From Citrus sinensis (Eukaryota > Streptophyta > Magnoliopsida > Sapindales > Rutaceae), in the NCBI RefSeq assembly GCF_022201045.2, contig NC_068558.1, positions 32,879,501-32,943,500 of the forward strand: a stretch of 64,000 nt of DNA, in the 5' to 3' direction. Both the position numbers and the translations under genes were made by a program. The notes below the pieces were generated by a model. It ran no database searches and had not been told where the DNA came from. It was given only the letters and a program-made list of their open reading frames with translations. Below are positions 45,346 to 59,162 of this stretch, one piece after another (position 1 is the stretch's first letter; each line of letters begins with the position of its first letter).

Positions 45346-46483
45346 ATTTTTCTTTATCTCATTTACATACTGAATAAAAGAAAAAGATCAGCTTTAATCA
45401 ACGAAAAACAATAAAAACAGAACACGGAGTTTGTTTATTTATCAGGCTACAGATTTTAAAACTGAAAATGAAGAGAATTGCGACAGATTTTGAGAAAGAG
45501 AACGTACGTACCAATGAAGGAACTTCGCTGACTCTTACAGAGATAATGAAAAATAATGAAAAGTGAACTCGTCTCTGAGGTTTTACACGAGGTTTTTGCT
45601 TAATGGCTTGTAAGAATGGAAGGAAGCTCAGACGGATAAGAGACTTCTCATGAAGCGACGTGGTTGGGAAAAATAAAATGTTCACATTATTTTTTTATCA
45701 AAATCTCTTTTGATCTTTTAACATTTAATGGAATAAACTTTTATTACAAAACCCTTAAAAATTCCCTTTGATATTTTTAAATAAAGCCATTTCCATGTAT
45801 TTAATCAAATATTTTTTTAAAAAAAAAGTTGCTTTCGGTAATCCATTCTTATTTCGAGTTAATACTTAAAGATTAAGATCGGTCTGAAATTATTTTGAGA
45901 GCTTTAAAAATGATTTTAAAAAAAAGAATTAGAGTTCACCTTTATAGATTTTTATAAAATGAATAATTTATGAAAAGAGTTTGTGACTCCAGCATAGTAA
46001 ATAAATGATGGATTTCGGTTATCTAATTAATCAAAAATTCCATTTTATTTTGAGTTACTGATTTAAAAAAATAAATAAATACGGCATAAACAGTACGTTG
46101 ATATTGTGATTAGTATTTTGGTACCTTCAACTCCTAGAAAAAACAAAGAATACGCAAGGAAAAGTGAAAGTGAAAAGAGAATCTTTAGATTTGTAGGAGG
46201 TATTCTTCTGCAAAGCCTGCAGCTTGTAAAGAATAATTTATGATTCTAAATTTTTGTCACATACAGAAACTAGATTTTGCTTTCAATTACATTACAGGGC
46301 CACCTTGCATAAATATTGAAGGAATGTACATTAATAAACTAAACTTGGATTGGATTTTTGGTGTTCCCTCAAGAATAGCGAATTTTCATTTCCTTCCTGG
46401 AGATACATAAGTGTTCTATTTATCTTAATTCATAAAACAATCATGGAAGAAGAATCCGATTTTGCCAACGATTGATTTCATTT
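45346..46483. other. spacer between the RAP gene and the AGPase-like gene
   Basis: The RAP 5' leader and promoter probably occupy 45346-45700 and the AGPase-like 3' UTR about 46250-46483. The middle is AT-rich with nothing recognised. Confidence 0.5.
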
Positions 46484-48962
46484 TCATATGATGCTGCCAT
46501 CTGCAATTTCAGCCCCATGAATAATCACCACAATTCCTTCACTGATAATGTAGCCATTAGCTTCTCTATCTCCTTCTTGGACACCATCTTTGTTAATGAT
46601 CTGCATAACAGTAATGATCAAATTTGGTTTCAGCATTGAAAATAAAATGTGCAAACTGCAGATATAACAAGATTCTGCAAAAGCTGAAGTTGACAGCAAA
46701 GATGTACTAGAGGTTTTGCTACTGCGAATTGATGAAGATTGATGGATTTTCCATAATACCAAAACATTTTTGCCAATCCTGGCATTCTTATCTATAACGG
46801 CTTTCTTTATTTGAGTATCTTCACCAATTCCTACTGGAATGGCCTTGTGATTGATACACTTGCCACTGCTTTGAATATCCTCTCCCTGCTGATTGAAACA
46901 TGCTTGTGTTAGAAGTAAAGTAATGAAAAAGAAGCAGCAAATGTTGTTTTTTAAGAACCCTGGATCCCCCCTGGTTGCAAAGCATTCAGAAAAGGCTAAA
47001 TCCAGCTTTGACCAAACAAAACATTCATTTGGAATGACATTAGGAAGCTTCATTTACGTGTGCTCTTTTTGAGAGCTCACTAAAGCATTTAATGAGACAG
47101 AGAATTGAAGGGTATACGAAGTCTAAATATCTCTTACTTGATAGAAATCAGCGCCCATGATCACGGAATCTTCTATTACTGCCCCATCTCCAATTCTTGT
47201 CCTCATACCAATAACTGTACCTTTGATCTTGCACCTCTATTGTTAGAAAGGTCAAAAATGTATTTCCAGACAACAAAGTAAAACGACATTTCAGAAAGAA
47301 TATGCAAAATGCTTTTACTTACATTGATAATGCAACCATCTCCAACGACACTATCTCTTATTACAGCTTCTCTGATCATAGTTGGAGGCAGACACCGAGG
47401 CATGGTGTAGACTGGACAATCTCTATCGTAGAAGCTGCCATGGAAGGAAAGTTTGAGTTAGTTGGCGAGGAGCCATTACATATAGTTTGTAAAATTCACA
47501 AACACAATTTACTTGCATTATCCTTTCAGCCCTTTCCGGTAATTTAGCCACTGACTTATATCTCATATTTGATCTCTTAATGCATTCCATGTTTGCATGG
47601 TAAAATGCTTCTATGCTCCTCATGTCCTCCCAGTATCCATCGAACAGATAAGCTTCAACCTGTCATAACAAAAGTAGAAGGCATGGATGTAGCATATATA
47701 GAAGTAAAAGTGCATTTGCAAAGCTTATGCATAATCTACTTAGTCTGACCTTCATGCCAATGGATATTGCAGCTGGTATTACTTCACTTCCCAAATCGGT
47801 TGCCTCAGGCAAATATTCTTTTAAAAGCCTTGACATTGTATCTCTATTAATGAGATAAATCCCCATACTTGGAAAATTACCAGAAGCAACACTGTCGGAT
47901 TTTCTTGAGCTTTTTCCCTGAATTTTGGGATAAACGCTTCTCAAATAAGCACCTTCCAAAGTCAGAATCAAGTTTTATAAAATGGAGATTGAGGAAGACA
48001 CTTACTGAGATGGAAGTTATTGTTTCCCTCTCTGATTTCATGCTAAATTCTATTACCTGATTCACTGGATTTACTCTCAACAAACCAAAACCAGGGTGTT
48101 TATCTCTTATTGCATTTAAAGCTACAATAGTTATATCAGCTTTGTTATTCCGATGAGCTTCTATTAGCCTCTGATAATCCATTTTGTACAAATGATGGCC
48201 TGGAAGGATAAGAAACTCAGTCACAGGATACTCTTCTAGCACCCACAAGCATCTTCTTATAGCATCAGCATTTCCCTAACAATCAGAACCACAAAACAAA
48301 GAATGTTGTCAAAATGCTGATGCCCAACATCTATTTCAGGAAAAACTAGAGGCTCTGAGGCAGAAATAGAAGTAGACATCAACAAACCTGAAACCAGTCC
48401 TGGTCTTCAAGGCTCTGATATGCAGCAATCACTTCGACAAACCCATCTTTCCCACGAAGTATACCAGAGAAGGCTCTTGAGAGATGGAGATTGAGGGAAG
48501 TTGAGTTGAACTGTGTGAGAGCATATATCTTGTTAATGTTGCTATTAATGCAGTTGCTTACGACTGCATCAACAAGTCTGTAGTTGGCTGCCAAAGGAAT
48601 AGCGCCTTCTGATCTTCTCTTTGTCAATGGGTAGAGTCTTGACTCCGATCCATCTCCAAATACTACTGCTGCAACACTCTGCAACAAACAAATCTTCAAA
48701 CACCAAAGATGGATTTATGTATAATATTTGCTAGAAAGCTTGTGAGTAAAGAAAAATGAACCTGGTCTACTGGAGGGAAAAGTGGAACGGGATAGTAAGG
48801 CTCCTGTGAATTGCATAAGTACAAGCTAGCAGGAAAGGAAGAAGGAAGCTTTGACAAGTGTTTCTGTTGATTGCGTGCCAATCCTAAAATGGGAAGCTTT
48901 GCTTGATGTTTAACAATGATGGGACAAGAAAGCTGCAATGTCACCATGGGAAGAGAGTGCAA
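46484..48962 (-). CDS. APS2: ADP-glucose pyrophosphorylase small-subunit paralogue, probably catalytically inactive (APS2-like)
   Basis: Nine exons fit in phase: 48962-48762, 48678-48388, 48275-48006, 47917-47750, 47659-47556, 47434-47323, 47236-47138, 46888-46760 and 46600-46484, giving about 496 residues. The first 67 residues look like a plastid transit peptide. The fold is that of glucose-1-phosphate adenylyltransferase, with a nucleotidyltransferase domain (RLYPLTKRR, PLAANYRLVDAVVSNCINSN) and a C-terminal left-handed beta-helix (IGEDTQIKKAVIDKNARIGK). Catalytic residues differ. The GGG of the nucleotide loop reads FGDGSESR, the conserved K/RAKPAVP reads RSEGAIP, and the general-base aspartate in the GDHLY motif is histidine (PGHHLYKMDY). 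Arabidopsis APS2 shows the same kind of loss and is considered non-catalytic. It may act as a regulatory partner in the tetramer or be a relic, although the open frame and clean splice sites argue for selection. Confidence 0.9.
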
Positions 48963-50247
48963 GAAAGAGTACAGTATGCAACTTTCTTATAGGTTATGAT
49001 CTGTTAATGTATTTTTGCTTCATTTGTTCCTTCTTGTGCATTTGAGATTTAATAGAGAAAACAAGAGGGGAATAATTTAATTTCTTCTTCCTCATGACTA
49101 CTGCAGAGAGATCTGCCTTGCCTGGCTAGATGTTGATGACCATATGACACAAAGCTGTCAGAGACCTTTGTTTGCGCTATTGTGTTTAACTTTGATTCTA
49201 AGCTTCTTGTTACTTTTCCTTATTCTTTGATCTGATGCAACTTGTTTGCAACTTTCTATGCCAAGAATGCAAAGTTATTTTAAACTTACAAAATTACCAG
49301 GAACAGCTTATTTAGTATTAAAAGCTGCCCTCAGAATGACAACATTACCCTCAAACATACAGAGATGGGATTGGACAAGGACTCTTGAAAATGGAAGTTA
49401 AACCAAATTTCTAATAGTCACTTAAGAAAAAACCTAAATGTTTGCGCAGTTGCCCTTTTATTAGATATTTTGCTGGTTTTGGTTCTTTAGTTCAATTGGT
49501 TACAGTTGGAAGGTTGAAGCTTATAGCCAACACCAGACATTTGGAATGGAGTAATTTCCAAGTCAGGAATTGTCTCGGCTTTTTTGCCTCATGGTTTTAT
49601 TGCCAATTTTCCACATTATTATATTCTCCCACCAAATTAATAGAATTGATTAAAGAACTGATTTAACGTAAATATTTAAGGGTTATGAACAACTTCATGT
49701 GTACAAGGTGGTTTAGGCACCAAATATTAAAAAATGATGAAAATTGCTCAATACGCAAATCAGCAAATCCAAGCAAAAGCCTTAACCATACACATTTCAC
49801 TAGTTTTCTCTCACCCTGAAATCAAACTTCTTCCCACAAGCCATGGCAAATAGGCTTGCTAGCAATGTCACGCCTTTCATGTTTTCAAAATAACACCGCT
49901 AATTCCCTACAATCTGACCATCAATCATGGATGCAAATGCCCTTTATTTTGAATATTGTCATCTAGAAATACATGTGAGAAGCATACAGAATCCAGATTG
50001 TTTCTGATTCAGAACATTACGAAATGCTTTTTCAGTATCTGGGTGACGCGCAGGGAAAAGTATCCAGTATTGAAGCAGTGAACAAATTGCTTATCGTATT
50101 TTGGAATGCTAAGGCTAACCTTTTGCAGATCCCAAAACTGTCCATACAAAGGCTTCAGGTATCATGAAACTACAACAAAAGGCCACTTTCTCAAAAAGAA
50201 AATATGAGCGGAAAAAGGACTCTGTCCAACTCTTCTTGGTGAAACCA
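48963..50247. other. spacer between the AGPase-like gene and lumazine synthase
   Basis: It includes the AGPase-like promoter on the right of 48963 and the lumazine synthase 3' UTR near 50030-50247. No further gene seen. Confidence 0.5.
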
Positions 50248-52768
50248 CTACTTCAGGTGGTGCTCAAATAAAGATGCCATTTCAATCTGCAGCACAAACC
50301 AAAAATAACCATGAAAGAGCTGAATCAACTAGATAAAATATTAATCAAAGCAATTTTTTTTTTTGTCTAGTAAATTATTTTGTCAGAAAAGACCAGCAAG
50401 AAAACAGTACTACACATGCATAAACCATCTGTTAATTAAAAAAATAATGCTGTACCGTACATCAGTGCAATTACTACTGGTACTTGCAATGCTAGGATTC
50501 ATATCTTTTTAATCCAGGACTCTACATAATATATTTACTTCAACGAGTAGCACAATATCACAGATTTAGCAATTAAAATCCAATTGCATGATACTACTTA
50601 ACAGTATTGATTTAACATCAACTTACAGCAGTCAAAGCTGCCTCAGCACCCTTATTCCCAGATTTACCACCAGCTCGATTCAAAGCCTGCAATTATCATC
50701 AAAAGACAACAGTCGCCGATTTTAATTGTTTGATGGCACGAAAAAGACCTAAATTAGTCACATTTCTGGTTTCATGGCATTATAGGTTACCTGGTCCATG
50801 TTATCGCAAGTCAGGACACCAAATATGCATGGAACACCTATTGTACATTGGAAACAACTTCAGTCAGGAACAATGTATAACCAAAGATACAGATCAACAA
50901 AATGATGAGCTGCAATGATATGCTACAGCATAGTTTTCCCGCTGCCCAAAGGCAATTCTTCCAAGGGGATTCAGGTTTGAATTAATAATTCAGGAGGCCA
51001 CTGGCAGGAACTAAGTAAAACCATACTTTGAAGCATCATCCAACAATATGATAATCTACAGGTATCAATAATTTCATTCTTTCACTGGTTTATCTGAATA
51101 ATAACCCAAAAAAATAAAAATAAAAATAAAAATAAAACAATCAAGACCAAGAAAACAATTTTTTTTTTTGGCTCACATATGAGCCACCTCGCTAACAGGT
51201 ATCATCGAAAAGACATACTAGAAGACACGAAACTTAAAGGGTCCAATGTTTGCCATAGACAGAAAATTAGAACAAAATACATCAATGGAATGGAAAGATG
51301 ATAAAGCCAGCGAACATAGATATGGCATGATTCAAATATTAAGACAAGAACATAGATACAAAGAATAAAAACATGTATTGTAGCATTCTTCAATCAAGCT
51401 GAGATCATATCAGACCCAAAAAGCTAGATACAGATATTTCAACACTTGACATTTCAAGGGGTTGAAATGATAAAATTTAATCATATTCAGATAGTAGTTA
51501 CCTCCCATTTGTCCCATATTCTAGTAAAGAAAATACAATCAATTCAACAACAGAAACCAAAAATGAAACAGTAACCTGAATTCACGCCAGCTGAAAGAAC
51601 TCCGGATGCAGCAGAATTAGCTACAGCATCATAGTGAGTAGTATCACCTCTAACCTACTGACCAAAAAAAAAAAAAAATAGGGTTCATGGATTAGGTAAA
51701 CATCAGCAATATTTACTTAAACAATAATACAGTGATGGGAAACCCTTCTTGACCCAAAAATATATACATAAAACAGAAGATATTTTATCCTGTTAACATA
51801 ATTGTGGAGAAACCATACCACGGCACCAATACACAAAACTGCATTATACTTCCCAGACTTCCCTAGCTGTTGTGCAACAACACCAATTTCAAAACTACCA
51901 GGAACCCACACAACCTGGTGAGAAAGTGAAGAGAAGAATCATTACACATTAAAATCTTCTCATCTGAAAGACCAATTTAGAAACCAAATGCTCAAAAGCC
52001 TGCTTGCTTCGCAATGAATCATTCTAGAATTCCCAATAAACAAAATGGAATGCATAAGCAAACATTATAAGAGGGTTCTAATTTACATTTATGGACTGTG
52101 TAGACGAGGCAAAAGAATAAAGCAAAGTCAATATAGCTACATCATTTTGATAAATATAAACAATAAAATGTACAAAATACTTGATAGAACCAAGTACAAT
52201 AAAGAAGAGCTACATACATCAATGTTTTCTTCTTTAACTGAATACTTCTTGAAGGTCTCCAAAGCTCCCTCTAACAGTAGTTTTGTCACAAGCTCATTAA
52301 ACCGTGCAACAACCTTGATGAGAACGAAAAAATAATTAATAACAAAAATGGCCCAGATGAGTATTAACATCATAAAAAGAAAAGGAAACAAATTCGGGTA
52401 AGACAAGTGAATTTGCATTGAAATCAAGAGAACAGACCAAAGCAAAACGGAGCCCCTCATTTTTTGTAAGGAATCCAGTCAAATGCCTCACAGCTTCCGT
52501 TTGTACAAACGATAAACGTTCCTTCCTCTCAATCGCAATCTGGGTTCCAAATCCTGAAACTTAGAAAGAAGTCAACAACAAAACAACGACCCATTCACTG
52601 GAGACCTAAAAAGAAATGGCAAAAAAAAAATGCAAAAAAGAGACCTTTGAGTGAAGAAGAACGTGAAAAGGACATAGAAGTTGGTTTTGGAGAAAACCCA
52701 TTAATGAATTGACGAGATGATGATGCGAGAGGAGAGTGATGAATTGTTGTTTTGAGGTTTAAAGCCAT
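50248..52768 (-). CDS. COS1: 6,7-dimethyl-8-ribityllumazine synthase, chloroplastic
   Basis: Eight exons (52768-52645, 52553-52438, 52313-52218, 51914-51819, 51654-51576, 50837-50791, 50686-50627, 50286-50248) give 657 bases, 218 residues. Residues 1-60 form a Ser/Thr-rich transit peptide. The enzyme joins 5-amino-6-ribitylaminouracil with dihydroxybutanone phosphate, the penultimate step of riboflavin synthesis. Visible family motifs are [18 protein letters not shown], the substrate loop [22 protein letters not shown] with the catalytic histidine, and [18 protein letters not shown]. The C-terminus [17 protein letters not shown] is typical. No lesion was seen. It stands head to head with the DapB gene. 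Confidence 0.95.
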
Positions 52769-53173
52769 TTTTGTTCTGATAACAGCTCAGTGTCAGACTG
52801 AGACTTCAATCTGAGTTTTAAACCCTAGTGTTAGTAGAGTAGTTGGGTAACCGTAAAAGTAAAATGGGTTGAAAAAAACACGACCCAAAACCAAATGAGT
52901 TAACGCGGGTCGGGCTCGGGAAAAAGAGAGGGTTTTCTTTTTGGTTAATTTGCTTCCTCCTTTTTAGTCTTTACTAGCCAGCCACCGTTTAAAACTAGCA
53001 GCCGATTTTGTATTTTTTTAATCATTCTTATTACAAACCCTTTACAGAATTCTCTTTCTTTCTCAAGGTATGTAATCAAAATTTGATCTTCCACTGTAAA
53101 AATCTCAGCTTTTTATAATCCTTTCTAGTTGACGGGGAGGGATGTGATATGGCTTTTTTATGTGGAACAGATA
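52769..53173. promoter_or_regulatory. bidirectional promoter region between lumazine synthase and DapB
   Basis: Only 405 bp separates the two divergent start codons, so leaders and promoters of both plastid-enzyme genes must share it. No strong TATA box is evident on either side. The region includes AACCCTAG (52820-52829), a telo-box-like motif found in many plant housekeeping promoters. Confidence 0.7.
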
Positions 53174-56100
53174 ATGGCATCTTTGCTCAAAGCTCCAACC
53201 AACAACACTTTGCAACTGCATAAGTTGGATTTGTTTACTGGAAGCAGCAGAATCAACAGACAGAGTAGTAATAGTGGTAATGGGAATGTTGCTTTCTCGA
53301 GAAAAAGATCTTTGGTGCCACCGGTTCTGTCAATGTCAGCAACAGGAGCATCAACTAAAGAACATTTGGAAACACCCATGTCCAAAAATTTGCATATTCC
53401 CATCATGGTATTATCTCATATTAACCTTCTACTGCTTTTATTTTCTTTTGGTATGCGATGAATTTTAAAATTTGTGACTTCAATCTTACTATTGGGGTAA
53501 TAAAAGAATGTTTTAATAATCATTTCTTTTCTTTTTTTTGGAGGGGGAAAAAAGATCATTGAATTGATGTTGGATGGCTTGAATTGACTGAATTAGCCAA
53601 GTTTTAGTGATGTTGCTTAGTGACCCGGAGGGGAACTAACTAGAGTTAACAGATATGTTTTTTTCTATGATAATGGACATGAAGCTGTGGCTCCTTGGTT
53701 CTGATGCTAATCATATATTGCTTGCCCTTCGTAGCTGCATTGTCTTGCTTCTACCTGTTTAAGTGTTATTTGATTTTAATTGAACTTTTTGCACTTGTAC
53801 AAGGATGGTAATGAAGTTTATTTATTTAATAATTATTATGTTAGTTTAGCTTTCTATGATGAGCAATAGTGTATATATTGTATGTGTTGATGATACACCT
53901 CATGCTTTATAATTTCATATCCATTATAGGTAAATAGTTGTACTGGAAAAATGGGGAAGGCTGTTATCAAGGCTGCAGATGCTGCAGGACTTGAGCTGGT
54001 TCCTGTATCATTTGGCACAGAAGAGGAATCTGGGCAAAAGGTGGAAGTGTGCGGGAAAGAGATCCAGGTTCATGGTCTTTCTGATAGGGAAAGTGTACTT
54101 GCATCTGTCTTTGATAAATACCCAAACATGATCGTTGTGGACTATACTGTGCCTGCTGCTGTGAATGGTAAGCAATTGTAGTGTTTGTCATTTGAAAAGA
54201 AAAATGCATCTTAAATTTGAAAATTATATTCGGGCAAATAAATACTGGTATTTTGGTGATAGGAGCAATTATTTTTCCTTTTTTAAGATGTTTCAAGTGA
54301 GAAATTACTAGAATCTTTTGCCTAGAGAGATGGTGAATACTGAATAAATTGTGTTCGAAAAAAGGAGCAAAGCCACTGTCCCAAGTTTCTCTTCTTAATT
54401 ATTTAAGTTCTACTCAAATGCTCTAATTATAAGTTGTCATTCTGACTTATCAGTAGTATTAGGACCATTGACCTTGTTTATTTTATAACTTTCTACCGGA
54501 CCTTTAAGATAATACATAGTGGATAATTCAGCCCTCATTGAATTGCTAAGGTGCAGCAGAATGCTTCCTCTGCTGCATTTGCCTTGCTCCATATTTTTTT
54601 AATTTAATGAGGTTGCAAATAATGTAGGTAATGCAGAGCTATATTCCAAAGTTGGAGTGCCCTTTGTTATGGGAACCACTGGTGGAGACAGGGTCAGATT
54701 GCATGAGACAATAGAAAATTCAAATGTTTATGCCGTGATATCCCCACAAATGGGAAAACAAGTAATATGAATTGTACAACTTTAATCGAAAATAAAACTT
54801 AAACACATTTGATTGGTTGTATAAATATCCTAATAGTGTGTTGATTTGATAGGTTGTGGCATTCCTTGCAGCTATGGAAATAATGGCTGAGCAATTTCCT
54901 GGAGCCTTCTCCGGGTATTCTTTGCAGGTACTTTTGTTTCGTAATTTCTTCTTAGGGTTTATCTGATGCTATAATAATAATAATAGATGATGCATTTTTG
55001 TTCTTAGGTGTTGGAGTCCCATCAAGCTGGTAAATTGGACACATCTGGAACTGCCAAAGCTGTTATCTCATGCTTTCAGAAACTAGGGGTGTCTTTTGAT
55101 ATGGATCAGGTGTGTTCAAGGGCGTTTAAGCTGTTATCTTTGAATCTTCCATATGTTATCTTTAGGCTTTGCTATTTGTTATTCAGGATTCCTACATATT
55201 GAAATATTGTGAATATAATAATCATAATGTGATAAAAATGAAATAATGCATAAGTTTTGTATGAATGCCACATAACAGGGATATAGACTTGGGTATTTGT
55301 TTATTTCGTTTAAGTGTATTCAGGCATAGATGTTGACAGCCATGCTTTTGGCTCATATGTTTGGTGTGCACGCATGTCAGTGATTGTCAACTTAACGAAG
55401 AGTGAATAGATTAGCTATTTTGATGTTCTATTGATTGGTAGATTCTAATCTGAATCTTAAGCTCTATTCGGGAGTGCTGCACTGCCACAGCGCTCCCAAA
55501 GGAAGCTTTAGACTGCTATCGGCTTGGTAGACCTTGCTGGTTTTAGAACGTCTAAATTGTTTTGGCTGGTTTTATAATGTCTAATTTGTTTTGGCATTAA
55601 TCCATCTTGTGAATGAATGTGCTTTTGTGTATGTCAAATTATCAATTAGAAACATTGTCATTTTAAAAGTATATTGAACTCTGTTGGATAACTCTTTCTT
55701 GGTTGAAGAAAATGCCTATTTTAAGTTAGTTTTGTCAATTTCCGATGTCTGTCTACCGGCCACAGCTTTGTTATCTTTCTAACAATAATTTTTTATTTCC
55801 TCTGTTGGTTTCATAATCCATAATCTTCCTGCCGTATTCATCAGATACAAATGATTCGGGATCCCAAGCAACAACTTGAGATGGTGGGAGTTCCAGAGGA
55901 GCATTTACCTGGTCATGCATTCCATATGTACCATTTGACATCACCTGATCAAACGTAATCCCAGGCATCCTAGTTTGTTCCCCCTCATTTTTGTCCGGTA
56001 TATATTTTCATTTTCTTCTTTGTTAGATTTTAATCATAAATGACTTCTTCTTTTTTTTTCTGTCTTTTTCTCTCTTCGCAGAGTTTCTTTTGAATTTCAG

Positions 56101-56589
56101 CATAATGTTTGCGGGAGATCAATTTACGCAGAGGGGACTGTTGATGCTGTGCTTTTCCTTTCTAAGAAGGTGCTAATACTTTCACATCTCACATTTTATT
56201 TGCTCTTATTCCGTTGCTTCCAATGATAATATAACCTTTCATTATGTGAATATTGATATAGTTATAATCATTATCATTTATGCGCATGCTTAATTTGACC
56301 GTGCCATAACTTTGCTTTTATAGTATCCTTATCATTCGATGACAACAAATTAACTCGATAGTCTGACCGAAATTAAAATTGCAAAATTGCTTATGATCTT
56401 CTTACTTCTGTAAACATCCAAACATCGACCTTTATGATCTCAAGTTGTTTCGTCTTGAATTTCTTGTTGTGTGATTGCTTCTTACTCAATATTTTCATGC
56501 AAATCGTTGCGTAAAAACAGGTTCAGTTGAAGGCAGACAAGCGTATCTACAACATGATAGATGTCTTGCGAGAGGGAAACATGCGTTAA
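53174..56589 (+). CDS. DAPB: 4-hydroxy-tetrahydrodipicolinate reductase, chloroplastic (DapB)
   Basis: Eight exons (53174-53407, 53930-54167, 54628-54761, 54853-54927, 55008-55109, 55845-55954, 56082-56169, 56521-56589) total 1050 bases, 349 residues. Residues 1-60 form a transit peptide. The nucleotide-binding start is VNSCTGKMGKAVIKAADAAG, with VDYTVPAAVN and GTTGGDR following. The catalytic SH-x3-K region reads ESHQAGKLDTSGTA, and the C-terminal half has FEFQHNVCGRSIYAEGTVDA. The enzyme reduces the cyclic product of dihydrodipicolinate synthase with NAD(P)H in lysine synthesis. The length matches the enzyme paralogues rather than the shorter CRR1 type. All introns are GT-AG. Intron 5 (735 bp) is the largest. 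Confidence 0.94.
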
Positions 56590-59162
56590 AATTTTGTTTT
56601 AGCTATGTTCCTTGTATTAGTATTTAGTACATTCTTCGCTCAACATTTTTGGGATTATGATGAAACGTGCAATGCAATTTTGGATTAGTAACTTTGGCCT
56701 CGCAATATTTTGTTGTCATATACTTTTACTGCTAATTCATGAGAACATGACAGACTAGTTATGAGTTGAAGCCCCACTTTTCGTTGCCATTGTTAAATAT
56801 TTTTGTGCATGCATATAGATATCATTATTTATGGCAAAAAAAAAATAAACATTGACTTTTTTAATTTCATTGATAGATGTTACATGTGATATAAAATAAT
56901 TTTACATCAATTAATTATAGACATGTAAACATATAATAAGTGTGAAATTGAAAAAAAATATTTTGATAATTTATTGCCAACATATGAACAAAAAAGAGTT
57001 TTTATGGGATAAATAATGAAAGGAGATACTGCTTATAAAAAGGACTCTTTATTAGTGTGTTGGATCATCAAGTAATAAAATTTTAGAATCATCAAGTAAT
57101 AGAGTCTTCTATCTTCTTTCTTGTAAAAATCTTTCTCTTACAATAAAATTATTCTTTATATATTTTCTTATTTTTTATCGAATTATTGATAGAACTCAAA
57201 ACTATGCGGTAATTGTATGGGTTTAGGCTATATATGGCACTATGGTTATGTGATTTTTAAGCTACAAATGAAGCCAAACAAAGATATTCTAAAAAAATCA
57301 TTATTTTTTTTCTTGATTTTAATATCTTTTTTTTTTTAAAAGAAAGGTATTCCGAAAATTCATTATTGTTTGTTTTTTAGTTTTACTTCTGTAAAGTTAT
57401 ATATAAATTTCAATGTACTCAAAGATAATCTTACAATTTTTGAGAAAATGTAATAAGATTGAGACTCAGCTATAGTGCAACTATGGTACCAAATTGATGA
57501 TGTCTTCACAAGAAGATAATATAATACTTAAATCAAACCTCATTAATTTTTATTATAATATTATGAAAATAAAAAATTTAATTTAATTTAAACTTTCAAT
57601 CCTTTTTTTTTGTTGGAAAAATTATAGATTCCCCTTTATATCCAAACTAAAATGGGCCATGACATTTACCCCCTTCAAATTAAAAAATGGTACACTTAAA
57701 TCCCTTACACTAATAATTTAAGTTATTTTATAAACCGTAATCATCTATCAAAATGAAACATTATATATGTGTTATGAACAATGTTGTGTTTAATAAATTG
57801 AGTTAATTACCTAATTTAAGTAAGTTTTATTTATTTTTATTTTCATATTTTCTTAGCTTAAAAACTGAAAAATATAAAAATAAGATTAATATATAATCCA
57901 TGATGAGATGAAAATGGAATAACATTAAATTATCTTATTATGGAATAAAACTTCAAAAGAAAATTCAGTATACAAATAGCTTTGTTTATACCAAAATTCT
58001 AAATACAAAAATATAGATTATGTAATTAACTTAACTTATTACAAACGATATTATCATATTACATAAAAAAAAAAAGTATTTTTACAGATGTTTGCTATTT
58101 GCAAAAATAAATTAAATTAATTAGGGGTAAAATGAGCTTTTTATTGTAAAATGACTTAAAAGGTCCATTGCTACCATAATGAGGTTAAGTGTAAGATCTT
58201 TAAATTTGAAAGGGATAAGTATCACAATTCATTTTGAGTTTGGGTATAAATATTTTTAATTTATATTTAAAGCAAAATCCATAATTTTTTCTCTTTTTTA
58301 TTTTAATTTTCGGATAGGGCGAGACTATTTGAAATAATTTTTACATTTTTAATTTATAACTTTTTCCTTTTAGAGTGATGCCATTTCCACCCTTAGAAAA
58401 TCTTATAAACCCCTTTTTCCACTTTACTTTTAAATATTCCTTCATACTTATTTATTAAAAAAGAAAAAGCCAATCTTAAATCTCTCCCGCTAAACATATT
58501 AATTTCCCCTCTCTATAAACTTTCTCATACTGTAGTCAAACTTCAATAATTTTCTTTTGTGACCTACAGTATTTTTATTTTGGTTTAGATTTCCTATCAA
58601 AATATATAAATTCATTTGTGCACTTCTAAATCACTATCCTTCCTTCTTATTTCTTAACAAAATTCCATAAGATGTTGACTTTCTCTCTCTAGAATGAATT
58701 TTAACATTCATTCTTCAAGTGAACTTTTTAAATTCAATATATTTTATTGCGTGAATTATTAAAATTTTTATTGCTTTTTGGATTGTTCATAATTTAAAGT
58801 TCCGACACTTGTCCTACTATTAATTAAGACTCAAAGGAAAGCATTTATCGGTGTCGATGAATGAAAATGGGTTTTGCAAAGGTCACCTTTTGTTTTATAA
58901 AATTATTTCCAAGGTTAAAATCGTAAACATATATGATGCGGGGTTTTATAAGATATTTAAAGGGGTGTTAGAAGCTCAATTGGTTCTTGTATACAAGTTA
59001 AACTAGCGAACTTGCCCAAGTTTTAGTGGGTCGAAACCACTTACCACAACCAAGTTTTTATGACCGACCCGGCCCAGTTTACATACCAACTTCAAGAGCA
59101 ACTTTGATCTTCGAACTTCCGCACAGCTTGGTGACTTGGTTTCGTTCAATTCAAGCAAAACG
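56590..59162. other. intergenic spacer with a putative MITE
   Basis: AT-rich. Apart from the inverted-repeat element at 57614-58291 and the PARG promoter and leader near 59000-59162, nothing was recognised. Confidence 0.5.
57614..58291. repeat. putative 680-bp MITE or foldback element with about 100-bp inverted ends
   Basis: The left arm reads GGAAAAATTATAGATT, CCAAACTAAAATG, TTCAAATT and ACACTTAA in order. The right arm, reverse-complemented, reads GAAAAAATTATGGATT, CCAAACTCAAAATG, TTCAAATT and ACACTTAA in the same order. The target duplication is unclear because the flanks are T-rich. No coding capacity. Confidence 0.6.
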
